DNA of 64,000 bases from Limnomonas spitsbergensis. Its lineage: Eukaryota; Chlorophyta; Chlorophyceae; Chlamydomonadales. This document shows positions 41,258-52,599 of this stretch, one piece after another. How positions within the stretch are numbered: position 1 is the first letter of the stretch; every line of letters begins with the position of its first letter. Position numbers and translations under genes: made by a program. A model generated the notes under the pieces. The model ran no database searches. It had not been told where the DNA came from and saw only the letters and a program-made list of their open reading frames with translations. The DNA lies in NCBI GenBank assembly GCA_037349105.1, contig JAYJMM010000037.1, forward strand, positions 2,356,001 through 2,420,000, written 5' to 3'.

Positions 41258-41282
41258 ATGGACTTACCACATCATCGACCCA

Positions 41283-41690
41283 TGGGCCCTGCTGCATGGG
41301 CGCTCAATTACCGGTACTCAATTGAAAGGGGCAACGGACAAGGCTAGACAGAAAAGGGGAAGTTATATGAAAGGACAGACAAAAGGCTGAAAAATAAGGA
41401 CACTGCGAAAGTAAATATGACAAAGCATAACACAACTACCTGAACTGTGGTTGTTACGTCCAGATTTCATGCAGCCGCATGATACAGGACCAGTGCTGAG
41501 GCATGGACGTTTCAGAGGCCGGGGCTTCCTTTGACTTACCTTCTTTCACAGCATTTTGTGCATCCCTTGACTTAGTTTCCCTTTTTCTTTGTTTTTCCTG
41601 ACCCACTTCTTGCTTCTTTCCTCCCATCCGATTAGTTGGGCGCCCACGTGGCAGAGCCTCTTGAGCAGGGCCCAAAGGTGTAATGTCATT
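41283..41690. repeat. TIR repeat family 1, longer copy
   Basis: The left arm (gggccctgctgcatgggcgc, 41284) is shortened inside. The right arm (gttgggcgcccacgtggcag ... cccaaaggtgtaatgtcatt) ends at 41690. The middle has no recognisable coding sequence. Confidence 0.65.
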
Positions 41691-41954
41691 GGCAGGAGCA
41701 GCATCCCTGCTGAGTCGCACGCACATAGTACCGTGCCAGCTTAGAGGTGACGGACTGGCGCACTCCAGGAGCGGCAACAGCAAGAGGGCGTGTGTTGGCG
41801 TACTTAACTCTCGCACAAGCGAAAGGCTGCGACTCAGCACGGTCAGCACCTTCGACACCAGATGGTTGTGCAGCGTTCAGCAACGTGGGACACGCATGTT
41901 GGACACTCATCATTGAGGGCTAGTTTCTTGAGGAGCCGGGGACTTGAATAAGTT

Positions 41955-42450
41955 TTCCTTAGGGGGGGCAGAGGAGGGGTCTTTTCCTTAGGGGGGGCAG
42001 GGGAGGGGTCTTTTCCTTAGGGGGGGCAGGGGAGGGGTCTTTTCCTTAGGGGGGGCAGGGGAGGGGTCTTTTCCTTAGGGGGGGTAAGGGAGGGGTCTTT
42101 TCCTTAGGGGGGGCAAGGGAGGGGTCTTTTCCTTAGAGGGGGCAGGGGAGGGGTCTTTTCCTTAGGGGGGGCAGGGGAGGGGTCTTTTCCTTAGGGGGGG
42201 CAAGGGAGGGGTCTTTTCCTTAGAGGGGGCAGGGGAGGGGTCTTTTCCTTAGGGGGGACAGGGAAGGGGTCTTTTCCTAAGGGGGGGCAGGGGAAGGGTG
42301 TTTTCCTTAGGGGGGGCAGGGGAGGGGTCTTTTCCTTAGGGGGGGGCAGGGAAGAGGTCTTTTCCTTAGGGGGGGCAGGGGAGGGGTCTTTTCCTTAGGG
42401 GGGGCAGGGGAGGGGTCTTTTCCTTAGGGGGGGCAGGGGAGGGGTCTTTT
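41955..42450. repeat. 30-bp minisatellite, about 17 copies
   Basis: The unit is close to gggtcttttccttagggggg plus gcaggggagg. Copies vary at a few positions (cagg/aagg, ggg/aga). Neighbouring units follow without unique spacers. It is purine-rich on one strand and could form G-quadruplex-type structures. Confidence 0.9.
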
Positions 42451-42590
42451 CATTTTTTCATCTCATGCTTCCTCTCCTCTCTTGATTTTCACTTGTTGAG
42501 GACTTCAACCTGCAGCGGCGGAGAACCTTCCCTTTGCCTTTTCCTTTTTCGTAGGGGGGAGGTAGGGAATAGGGATATTCCTCCCCTTTT

Positions 42591-42793
42591 CAATGACAGT
42601 ACACCTCTGGGCCCTGCTGAAAAGGCTCGGTCGGGTGGGTTCCAAAGTGAAGTTGGGAGTTGTTGCCTTCGACTTTGTGTTCCTCTCTTTCTTTCCTTTT
42701 ACCTCTCAACCTTTGTTTCCTTCTTCCGAGTTCACTGTTGGGTGCCCACGCAGTAATGCCTTCTTGAGCAGGGCCCGGAGGTATAACGGCATT
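42591..42793. repeat. TIR repeat family 1, intact copy of about 203 bp
   Basis: The left end is caatgacagtacacctctgg followed by gccctgctgaaaaggctcgg. The right end mirrors it (gagcagggcccggaggtata then acggcatt). This is the best copy for defining the family: long imperfect TIRs, no ORF, about 200 bp, typical of a non-autonomous miniature element. The superfamily is not determined. Confidence 0.75.
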
Positions 42794-42989
42794 TGGACAG
42801 GGGAGACGACGAGCACACGGAGGGTGTGCTGTATGCTTGCTACAAAATCCCTGGCGTCGAGGAGAAGCTAAGGGAGTGGGAGTGGGCAGGCCCTCAGGAC
42901 GATGCCACAGACTTTCACCAGTAGTGTCGGGGCATGCATGGGTGAGAGGCCCTTGCTTTTGTGGGAGATGTGGTCGAGCTTGTTCAGGG

Positions 42990-43625
42990 CTGGAGGGGCT
43001 GGGGAATCGGAATTCCTGTCTGGGAGGTACATGAATTTCTGGCGTTTCTGGAGGTTCTGGAATATAATTAATCTGAGGCCTGACGACGACCTTGTGAAAA
43101 TGGCTATGCAGGAAAGTTGTGATTTGGCGAAGGCTGGCACTTCACTTTGTTGGGCTGGCTTTCTGTCTTGGATATTGATGACTCTGGGTATTGATTTATT
43201 GACTGCTTCGGTCAATACCTCTTTGGATATTGAGGTCATCCTGAATATAGCTAGGGATCAGTGGCTTTTCAAAATTTCCAGGGATATGCCACGTACGGCC
43301 CTGTCAGTACGTGCTACTCCTGACTCAGAACGCTCTGGGATCAAGTTGTTTACATTCTCTAAGTGGTTCCAAATTAAGCGTTATGTGAAGGAGACTTTCT
43401 GGTACAATTTGAGGAAGCCTGATATTATTTTCGCTGTAGCCCGGTATCGGATCGGATTGGTCGCATTGGCTGAATGTTAAGACGGGGCGCTTTGAGATAC
43501 CTTGTGTGCCTCGTAGCGAGAGGATTTGTTAATGTTGCAATCTTAAATGTCGGGAGGATGAGCTTTACATGATTTACTGCCCGTTCTATGCAGACCTTCG
43601 TTTTCAATCTAAACTTACTTAGTTT
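42990..43625 (+). pseudogene. relic of a non-LTR retrotransposon polymerase C-terminus
   Basis: The open part (to 43480) carries a helical segment with LRPDDDLVKMAMQES, CWAGFLSWIL and YRIGLVALAE. After a frame change the next bases give KTGRFEIPCVPRSERIC, a stop in place of Gln, then CCNLKC-EDELYMIYCPFYADLR. This pattern (basic TGRF, PR-ER-C, C-x-C, ED E-H/Y, CP-Y-LR) is the zinc-binding tail found downstream of reverse transcriptase in LINE-type elements. With a frameshift and a stop it is dead. The RT core itself is not in this stretch. Confidence 0.6.
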
Positions 43626-44039
43626 CCATAATTTTCTAGAGGACGAGGATGAGGCCATGAATGGTACGCAAATAGAGTGTGGGGCAAACTAAATTTAGAG
43701 GATTATGCATATCTGTGTTCTGTAAGAAAGTTAATTTCTTTATCTTTCGGTGTATGATAAAAAGAGATAATCATCTCAAAACTTTGCCAAAGCTCCCGTA
43801 TCTCCCCTTATTGTCTAGGCGGTGCTCAATCGAACTCTTTGCACCCACGTCATCTTTTATGGCTGGGGCTTATCTTCTGCAGTATGGGGTCCATTCCCAC
43901 GCCACTGCTGTGTGCTAGTTGCTTGCCCAGGGGGGGCACTGGTTTTCGCTTTCTGTCCAAGTGTATCAAGTGCCTGTACCGGTTTACGGGCACATGTCCC
44001 ATGCATCAAATGCGATGCTCTGATGGATTGTACAAACTT

Positions 44040-44430
44040 AACAAAGTTCTCAATTTCTGGGGTGTATATGTCTGGGGGGTCTATTAATTTCTGGGGTGTA
44101 TTTGTCTGGGGGGTCTATTAATTTCTGGGGGGTATTTGTCTGGGGTGTAATTGTTTGGGGGGTATATTTATTTCTGGGGTGTATTTGTCTGGATGGGATA
44201 TTAATTTCTGGGGGGTATTTGTCTGGGTGGGATATTAATTTCTGGGGGGTATTTGTCAGGGGGGTCTATTAATTTCTGGGGGGTATTTGTCTGGGGGGTC
44301 TATTAATTTCTGGGTTTTTTGTCAGGGGGGTCTATTAATTTCTAGGGGGTATATTTATTTCTGGGGTGTATTTGTCTGGGTGGGATATTGATTTCTGGGG
44401 GGTGTTTGTCCGGGGGTATATTAATTTCTT
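44040..44430. repeat. minisatellite of about 30-36 bp, about ten copies
   Basis: The unit is tattaatttctggggggtat plus ttgtctgggggg(t/g)(t/c). Units vary in length and order. Like the 41955 array it is G-rich on the plus strand. No coding role is likely. Confidence 0.85.
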
Positions 44431-44452
44431 CATCCTCTATAGTTTCCAACCA

Positions 44453-44640
44453 GACAGCTGGGCGACAACTGACGTTGCCGAGCCTTTTTGAGCATGGCCC
44501 AGGTTTAACGTCAATGACTGATGCAGCCAGTGGATCAGGTTGTGTTTGAGGCTGTCAGGAGTTAAGCCAATAACATAACACCTCCGGGCCATGCTACCCT
44601 CGGCCGCATGGGTGCCCGGCCATCTGGTCGGGAGGAAAAG
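44453..44640. repeat. facing arms of TIR repeat family 1
   Basis: A right-hand arm (gttgccgagcctttttgagc ... aacgtcaatgac) ends at 44517. A left-hand arm starts at 44574 (acacctccgggccatgctac ... cggccgcatgggtgcccgg). These belong to two neighbouring partial copies rather than one. Confidence 0.6.
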
Positions 44641-44814
44641 AAACTAAAGGCAAGGAGAAAGTAAAGGAACAGACGAAAAAGGAGAAGAAAAAATACCATC
44701 CCATACAGAGAAGGAATTTATGCATCTGTCATATATGACTGCATAGCTGGTGCATGAATACTCAAAATCAAAGAATGTTAACCTGCTAAAATCCAGATAC
44801 GGTACAGCGGTGTA

Positions 44815-44910
44815 GGGTGGTTTATGCCCGCTGGGCCTTGCTGAACACTCGGCCACATAGGGCTGGTAAGGTTTGAGCTAGCTCATTTCCAAGTACCATG
44901 CATAGGTAGG
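44815..44910. repeat. TIR repeat fragment, family 2
   Basis: The segment gcccgctgggccttgctgaa ... cggccacatagggctggtaa followed by tagctcatttccaagtaccatgc matches 54200-54290 and, in reverse, 240-335. Confidence 0.6.
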
Positions 44911-45130
44911 ACCTAGGATACAGAGGTTATTCAAGTAGCATGCTTGCAGCTGTCAGACTGTCATTTCATAGTGGTGGACGCTCGATCAATTAGCCTGCAT
45001 GGAGGAGGCCTGTGTTTTGCTTGCCAGTTAATTGCTGAACGGTAGGTTACTAGGCATGGGCATCAATGTAGCGATGTGCCTACTGCCTATGTTATCCCTG
45101 AATGACATTAAGGACAACTCGTGGAGGATC

Positions 45131-45210
45131 CATGACGTTATATATTTGGGCCATGCACAAGAAAGCCCGGCCGCGTGGGCGCCCAGCTGTTCAGAAGGGA
45201 GAAAAGAAGG
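45131..45210. repeat. left arm of TIR repeat family 1
   Basis: The segment catgacgttatatatttggg ccatgcacaagaaagcccgg then ccgcgtgggcgcccagc is followed by purine-rich gggagaaaagaagg, as in other left arms. No right arm follows within 300 bp. Confidence 0.6.
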
Positions 45211-45464
45211 AATGGAAAGGAAGAGGGAACACAAAAATAACAAGGGGAGTGGCCGGAAATTGAAAAACAAGGAGAAACGACAGTTGGTGTGATAGCATTG
45301 GATAGATTTGATTGATAGCATATGATCAGTTAACAGTTGGTCAGGTTGACCTGATGGCAGTTTGTCAGTTTGGGTAAAACAAATGTTTTAAGCGGAGAAA
45401 ACGTGGACACGCATTCATCGCCTTCGATTATTCCAACAACTGCGCCTATAATTCAAGCAACAAC

Positions 45465-46071
45465 ATGAAGAAGGCAGCTACTGTGGGCAGCTTCGTGCTC
45501 ATGATGTTGGTTGCGGCACTCGCAATTTCCGGTTCGTCCGCGGCGGACGAAGCTATCGCTGACACCAGCCAGGGGTGAGCAAACAAGAATAAAGGCATGA
45601 TTTCTTGAAGAGTATAAACTGTATTTACTCAACTGAATTGCTAATACGCACTGAGTGTGCCTACCGAAATAGGCACACTATTCGAGGCGTCTGATGTTAT
45701 GATATTTTGCCTGACCGTATCTGCCACTCCTATGTAAATAGGTAGATAGCTGCTTGCTTGCAGGCAGGTAGGGGCAGTTAATCAAGCAGCCTATGAGCAC
45801 ACCCATGCTGGCAACGATCCACTTCCTGCCCGGTCATAAACGCACAATGCATTCATCTGCAATGACGAACAATGGACGTTTGCTGCATTTTCCTGTCTTC
45901 AGAGGCCATGTGTTGCCGGAGCCCCCGGAGGTGGAGGGCACCCAGCCTGCTGGTCTTCAGACTCAACGCTCCCTCTTGGGTGGAGGTGGAGGTTACAACG
46001 ACAATCATGGAGGAGGCGGCTATGATAAGGGCCGTCACTGCAACTGGCACTGTGACAACTGGCATTGCTAA
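45465..46071 (+). CDS. small secreted Gly-rich protein with a Cys/His/Trp tail
   Basis: Two exons, 45465-45574 and 45903-46071, join in phase 2 (GTGAGC donor, TCTTCAG acceptor), giving 92 residues. Residues 1-27 are a classical signal peptide: Lys-Lys, then VLMMLVAALAISGSSA with cleavage after Ala. The mature part begins ADEAIADTSQG, has an acidic Pro segment (LPEPPEVEG), then GGGGGYNDNHGGGGYDKG and ends CNWHCDNWHC. The repeated C-N/D-W-H unit could bind metal or form disulphides. It resembles plant and algal secreted glycine-rich proteins in style only. It would act outside the cell or in the wall. The phase match and the signal peptide make the model convincing; the function is unknown. Confidence 0.75.
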
Positions 46072-48107
46072 TGATAAGGAGTGACAGGGACCGTAATCTA
46101 TGCCACAAAGAATCAGACCTTCACTCTTGCCTGCGCATTTCTTTGGATGTCGCATATGTCCATGCTAATACCAAAAGTTGGAGAAGCTCAATGTCTGCAG
46201 TTCTGCACGTATGACGGAACCAGGCTATTGTTGCCGATTTGGTCCTCTATTGTCATGGTCGATTTGAAGCTGCGGCCAGTTCTCATTGAACGCTAGTGCT
46301 CTCAGTTGTTACATTTGAGGATGGTGCAAACCCGCTGGGCCCAGCTGAGCTCAGTTGTCACAGTTGGTACTGGTACTTGTACATGTGCTGATATTTCAGC
46401 CTGCACTTTATTTTCGGTACTTTGACGGTGCTAGATGCTTGTATACCGTATGTCAGCTCAAACTATATTCCAAATTCAATAACGGAAATCCGGCTTAAGA
46501 TACAGATCAGAAACAGCAGTGGAGATTTGTATGAATCATTGGACCATGCAACAGGTGCATACATCAGAGCCTCGTCACCAAACAGGCACAAATTATGCCC
46601 TGGCCAAGGCCCAGGACACATATAATGTCACGAGAATGTCAATACCGTACATATGGAAGGCAAGTAACGCAGTGGCACTAGTACACCTCTGGGCCATGCT
46701 GAAAAGGCTCGGTCACCTTGGCGCCTGACTAGCTGGCGGTGAGGACAAGAAGCGGACGAGGCTAGAGGACAAAGGAAAGGAAAAGACTGAAAACGGAGAA
46801 GAAAAAACCATCTCCTAATCAAGGAATGAAAGTGTGAAGAATCCCCAGCCCGTCCAGATCCTTGCCCTCGACAAGGAAAAATAAATTAATATGCCAGGTA
46901 CCGTACTAGGTCAGGAAAACCCGGAAAGAGGAAGCAAAGTAAAGAGACACACAAAAGGCTTGTGGGGGAAGAAAGGAAGCCCTGGCATCTGAAACGACCA
47001 AGCCTCAGATAAAGCCACCACATAGCCTGATTTGGTACAAAACGTGGAAGTCTGTAGCACCGTCTGGGGGGCCTGCCCATCCCCGCTCGCTCCCATAGGT
47101 GATCTCGAGGCAAACCAATGAGAACACAATAAGCTTATTGAACTCAAGACGAGCATTACCTCGTGCTCGCAGGCTACATGGGCACAACACAAGTTCATGA
47201 CCGAATTTATTCCACTACCTTGGCAGGTTTTCATGCAAATGAAGTCAGAAATTCAGCATATGAAATATAGAGGTACTGCAACGCAAAGATTTAGGATGAT
47301 GCCTGTCCGCTGGGACTTGCTGATCGCTCGGCCGCATGTGACTGGCAGGGGATGACCAAGCTCATTCCAGCTTCCATGCACAGCTAGGACCAGGGTGCAG
47401 CCATTACAAACCTCCTGCGTGAGGGGACAGGAACATGGAGCCCAGCAACCAATTCCAGGTGCAGCCATACCCACATATGAGGGGAAAGCAAAAGGTAAAC
47501 AAGCCAAGGTTTTGAGGAGGAGGATCTTAAGCATCCCCACCAGATCGGCCGCTTTGCCGTCCTCAAGCTTTTGGCGGGAAGTTGCTACGAGCTCTGAGGT
47601 AGGGCGAGGGTGTGGGCTAGATGGGTGGGGAGGTGTCTAGGCCTCTAGGGCCCACATAGAAAGAAAGTCAAAGTGACCCGATGTTCGCCGATGGGGCCAG
47701 TCAGCTCGAGCTGAGAGGCTGACCGGCTGTATGAACATACATTGCATGGTAGGATCGTAAGCACGATGCCGCATGATACAGCACAATACAGCATAGGTTC
47801 GGCCGGATTGTACTGCCAAGATAGCATGTAACGGCACGATACGGCTGGATAGCTGGTTAAGACGGATTGTGCTCCTCGAGGAGAGGGATTGCTTTAGGGG
47901 CGCTCCGTCCACTTGGGAGTGGGAGCAACTTGAATTGATTGAGAGGCCCCTTCTGGTGGGCACTGGAAGGGCTGGCGTCACAGCCCTGGCGGATTAAGCT
48001 TGCACACACTTGACCCGGACTTGTTTGCCTTTCCTGCTTTTCGTTTTGTAATTTTGTTCCTTTCCTTCTGTCCCCTCTTCCTTTTAGTTTATTCATTTCT
48101 CCCTTCT
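46072..48107. other. intergenic DNA with repeat arms
   Basis: No gene supported. It holds a family 2 terminus at about 46325-46355 (ggtgcaaacccgctgggccc), a family 1 left arm at about 46675-46745 (tacacctctgggccatgctg ... aaaggctcgg), and a family 2 copy at about 47300-47450 with ggtgcagcc. Several open frames here run through these repeats. Confidence 0.5.
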
Positions 48108-48172
48108 CAACTGTTGGGCGCCTATGCGGCCGAGCCTTTTTGTGCAGGGCCCAGAGGTGTAATGTCAATGAC
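48108..48172. repeat. right arm of TIR repeat family 1
   Basis: The segment gttgggcgcctatgcggccg agcctttttgtgcagggccc then agaggtgtaatgtcaatgac. It is preceded by the pyrimidine-rich stretch typical of the right half (ttcctttccttctgtcccct). Confidence 0.65.
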
Positions 48173-48699
48173 ATAGTGGACCCAGGTAGGGGGCAGGATA
48201 ATCACTAGGTGGGCCGGGGCAGATATGTCGTCAGGGCAGGTATGAATGATGAGCCATTGCCCCACGTTGCTGGCCGGGACAGAGAACTGGCACATGAGGT
48301 CCCAGATGGAATGGATGCAAGGCAAGTGTATCGCTAGCAAAGGTGTCAGCATATCCTTTTGCCCAATCCGGGGACGGTGAGGGATGGGAAGGATCTAGGG
48401 AAGGGTGGAGCCAGGGGCTGCAGGAGGACCGGCCAGGCGACCGTCCTACAGCCGGCTGGGATCCCTAGTTGCCTGCATGAGAGGATTGCCCCAGAGTTTC
48501 ACTGAACTCTCGGTTAATTGAGGCAGGCCCACCGCCCAGAACCCAGCCAGTTGGAGGAATAGGCCCAACCTGATAAGGAGGCCGCTGAAGGGCTGTCATG
48601 CAACTGTGCGAGGGCAAGGCAAGGAGGTTCTGTCTTGGCAGCCTGGCCATGAAGCAACAGGAGACACCTGTTTATGGCCGCAGAGGGGTTCTGAAGGGC

Positions 48700-48990
48700 A
48701 CAGGAATCACTCAACAAGTGGTGACACACACAGGCCTCGTCAGGCCTTTTCCTTCTTTTGTCTGCCCCTGTTGCTTAGGCGCCCACGCGGCCGAGCCTTT
48801 TTTGAGCAGGGCCCAGAGGTGTTATGTCATTGACACACAGGCCTCGGCTACCTGGCGCAGGGCTCCATGCACTCAGCACGTGAGGACACACATAGGCTTC
48901 GGCTACCGGGCACAGACCTCCATGCACTCAACAAGTGGTGACACACTTAAGCCGCGGCTACCGGGCGCGGAGCTCCATGCAATCAGCAAG
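48700..48990. repeat. about 56-bp tandem repeat interrupted by a family 1 arm
   Basis: Units carry acacataggcttcggctacc then gggcgcggagctccatgcac and tcaacaagtggtgacacac. Three are contiguous from 48834 to 48990. A partial unit lies before the TIR repeat arm at about 48768-48835, so the miniature element seems to have landed inside the array. Confidence 0.65.
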
Positions 48991-51071
48991 TGATGGCACT
49001 GGACCTGTCAGTTGGGGCCACATGGGCAAAACATAAAACGTGGGCCGCATGAGCCACATCAGCCAATACTCTATACAGGCCACATGGACACCGCTGCTTT
49101 GACCAAATGGGCCACAGTCCTCTCCCCTCCACACCTCCGCGCATTCTAGGTAGTTTCGGCTGCAATTCTGCAAAACCCGAACTACGGCCGGCAGGGTCTT
49201 GGTACAGCAAGCCATGCTGATGCTGCCTGGGCAACCGGCCGTAAAATTGTCAAAGTTTGGACCTGATGTGCCTAGTGGTGGCTGACCGCCGGCAGTCCCT
49301 AACAGGAGGTCTGTTGCGCACTAAAACATACACCTTTCCAAACCACTGCATCACCAACCTTGGGCCCACGTAATGCAGAGGTCGAGACGAAGGGCCACCA
49401 GGCGTCCCTGCCCAATGTTCTTGGTCTGAGACAGATCCGTCGACGGCGTTTCTGAGACGCTCATTGGAACTCCTTGATTCCGAGGGTTTGGTCTCCCCAG
49501 TCTCCATGCACAGCTGCAGTGGGCAGATGGTAGGGACACCTCAGAAGCAGGGCCCACACTCAGTCCACACTATTTGTCCATAGCAGACTAGCAGTGCTCC
49601 AACGTAGGCCCAGCTGTCCACACACTCTCTTTGGTGTACAGCATTTAAAATGCCGTATTCCTCAAAAAGTGCTCCGGCATATTCTTTCCCCCCTCCCTAT
49701 CTTGATAGATCTCCACCCCTTATTTAGTCACTTAGAACTTGCCCTCCCTTTATACTTACCTGTGCGGCATATGAGCCCCTCGCTGTCTTCAACTCTTCAA
49801 TTGTTTGCCTCTCACAGCCCGTTTCCGATTGCCCCGGCGACGTTTTAGGTTGGTTCCAGGGTGAAACAGGTTCCCCGGAACAGGTCGAGGGGTGGTCACT
49901 TAGAGCCAGGCTAAGAGCCGTACTTCCACCCTGGACCAAGGTCCGGGTTACCCCCCTTCATTCCCGGGAAAATCCACGGGGAGTTAGCTTCGTCCGCATC
50001 TGCCAGGGAATTTTGAATTGTTATGTTCCTATGGCGCGAGCTTCGCTGAAATTTCCTGTTCCCATGCCACGGATGATTCGGGCGACGAACTAAACAGACT
50101 GGGGCTCAGGTGTCCTGTTTGCCTACACTTGCCTTAACCCACGCCGGTTTTACCTCTCTTTATTATGCCCCTCGACCATCATTTACGTTCCTTGCATATC
50201 TAAAATTTATAAGGTCGGTCGATTACGGAATGGCTGACACTCTGTGCTTAGGAACACACTCTGTGCTTAGGCGTCAAGCATGGCTTCAACCAACAATTCT
50301 GATTATATTTCGTTTTTTGCTACATTATTGGGGAATTGTATGGGCAATACCAGATGGGGAACTTGATGAGGAACATGCGGATGTCATATGGTATATCACT
50401 ACATCAATTTAAACAGATCAGGGTTTGCAGGTCTCTCATCAAAAACAAAATGTACGAAACAAAATATAAGAAATCCACACTAATGAGACATCCAAATGCA
50501 CACATTCAGGTCGTCACGTGGTTCAAATGACAGGGACTCTTGATAAAGTTTGTAACACTCATACATATGATCCGGAGACGTTTTTTGACGGTGACCAAGC
50601 AGCCACAACTGTCAATAGCCTGACATGGAGCAGCTCGTCAAGACAGCATCACTTTCTACAGTAATATTTCACGTACCATTATGTGTAAGAGCATATCACT
50701 CACTCTGCCGTCCTAAATACATTTAAAATCACAAGCCGGTGGCGGATGGCCAGCACACCTTCAATGCCATTCAGTCATCCTTCCCTCACAGGGGGGGGGC
50801 CAAGGTCTATCGCATCACCCGTACTTCAAAAAGGCAGCCTAGGCCCGTCCCATTTAACAGGCTGCCCCGACTCTGGCTATTCAAAAACCAACCTGCTTGT
50901 GTGAAAAGGGGCTGCAGGGCGCCCACAAAGCACGGCCATCGGGCCATATACACAATGTGATAATGTGATTTTGTACAGTGATATATGATATCAATTCTGA
51001 CGAGATTACCGAGACTAGACAAATGTAACTGGAGGCAGGTCACATCTCTCGCTAGCAAAAAAGGCAGGTCA
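48991..51071. other. intergenic DNA
   Basis: I found no convincing gene. Frames up to about 100 codons exist on both strands without domains or splice partners. A C-rich run lies near 49686-49700. Confidence 0.45.
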
Positions 51072-52575
51072 TCACAGCTCGGCCCTGACTCGGTGACATC
51101 TAGAGAACACCCCAAGGAAGCGAGACATGGCTTGCCCCAATTTTCTTGTCACACGGCTGTCCCTGCGCCCATCCCTCGCAATAGCCCCGTGATCGCGAGC
51201 CACATCGCTCATCATGCTGCCGTCACGAACAGCTTGCTGAGGAGCTGGTCTAAGAAGCCTCCCACTGTCAGTGGTACTCCGCTGCCCCCGCAGTGAGGAA
51301 TTCCTCGCGGGCAGCGGGTGTTCCTGCTGCAACCAGGCAAGGGACTGGCCTGGATGACGTGCAGAATCGGCCATAGCATCCTCGATTAGGGGCTGCGAGG
51401 ACGAAGACTGGGACGAGGCAGATGATCTGCCAGTGGACAAGTCGGCCGCCGAGAGCACCACATCAGGTAGACCCACCGGCATTTGACTGCTGCCACAGTT
51501 GCTGCTGCTGCCGCTGCTGCTATGGCTGATGGTTTTGTTTCCTGCCTGCTGCTTGACTGCAGCCTCCATGGTTGCACAGAAGACGGCTGCGTCCCAGCTC
51601 TGGATGCCCTGCAGGCTGATGCGGTTGGAGGCGGCGGCAGCGGCACTGTCGGCTGCCTTGCTGCAAAGGCTGGGCACTGAGCACTCGAAGTTCATGTCAA
51701 TCGTCTGCGCGGCACATGACAGAGTGGGCGGGGTTTCAGTTTTTCAGCCTTCACTGAGTGGGGTTTCAGTTTTCCAGTTATTCAGCCTTTACAGGGTGGG
51801 GTTTCAGTTTCCAGCCTTCACAGGGATTTCAGTTTTCCAGCTTTCACTGTCCATTGCGTGCTCACGGCAGGCCACCCTGAGCGAAAGAAACGAAGCTGCA
51901 GTCGTCTGAAGACAGTGTATGGGTGAGAACTCACCACAGAGTCGTTGAGGCAAAGCAGGCGTCGGACATCTGATACAAAGCGCAGCTTTCCCTCCTCGCC
52001 GGGGAACAACTGAACGTGATAGACGCGGCCATTGTGGTGTACGGAGGCTATGGCACTTGCAGCGGCTTGGGGCAGGCCAGAGCTCAAGGCCTGGCGGTAG
52101 TCTGGCAGCTGATGGAAGCAGAAGCGGCACTGCTTCTCCTCACTGCAGAGGTTGATCAGAAAGGAAAATAGTGAGGGGCAAGCAGGGGGATGCAGTCAGG
52201 GAGGCTGAACCAGGGAAATGAACTGAAATCAGTTCCTTTTTTGATGTTCTGGTGTGAAGAGGTGTGAGAGGCGGGGGGTACAATTACACGTAGATTCAGG
52301 AGCTACCGGTATGCGCCGTTTAGTATGACTGACCTCTTTCCGGCCTGAGAGAGACACCATCGGCCCCAGCAAGCATCGTGTGCTAGCCGCGACGGGCAAC
52401 CGCAGACTGCCCGCAGTGGCTCTTTGGCCTCAGCTGAACCCAGGCAGATCCAGCAGCACTCCTCGTCCTCGTCAGCATCGAAATTGCACTCTTGGAAAGC
52501 GGTGGGCACTTGGCAGCTGGGGTGGACTGCTTGCGGGGCCTGGAAAGATTGGATGTAGTCGACATGGGGCTCCAT
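51072..52575 (-). CDS. RING-CH (RINGv) zinc-finger protein
   Basis: Three exons, 52575-52334, 52142-51935 and 51704-51072, join in phases 2 and 0, giving about 360 residues. The finger spans the first intron: CWICLGSAE, CGC, HDAC in exon 1, then CRFC in exon 2. This is the C-x2-C...C-x-C...H-x2-C...C-x2-C order of RING-CH domains, which act as ubiquitin ligases in MARCH-type proteins. After it come a small beta-rich segment (HHNGRVYHVQLFPGEEGKLRF) and a Ser/Gln/Ala-rich tail that looks disordered. No transmembrane pair is visible, unlike membrane MARCH proteins. ATG 52575 has a good context, but a tatag acceptor 10 bp upstream allows an extra 5' exon. Confidence 0.8.
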
Positions 52576-52599
52576 GGAGTTGAATCTATAGGGTGGCAC

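Noticed and set aside
42493..42871. Frames of 87-92 codons across a TIR repeat copy
   Set aside because: They are explained by the miniature element at 42591-42793.
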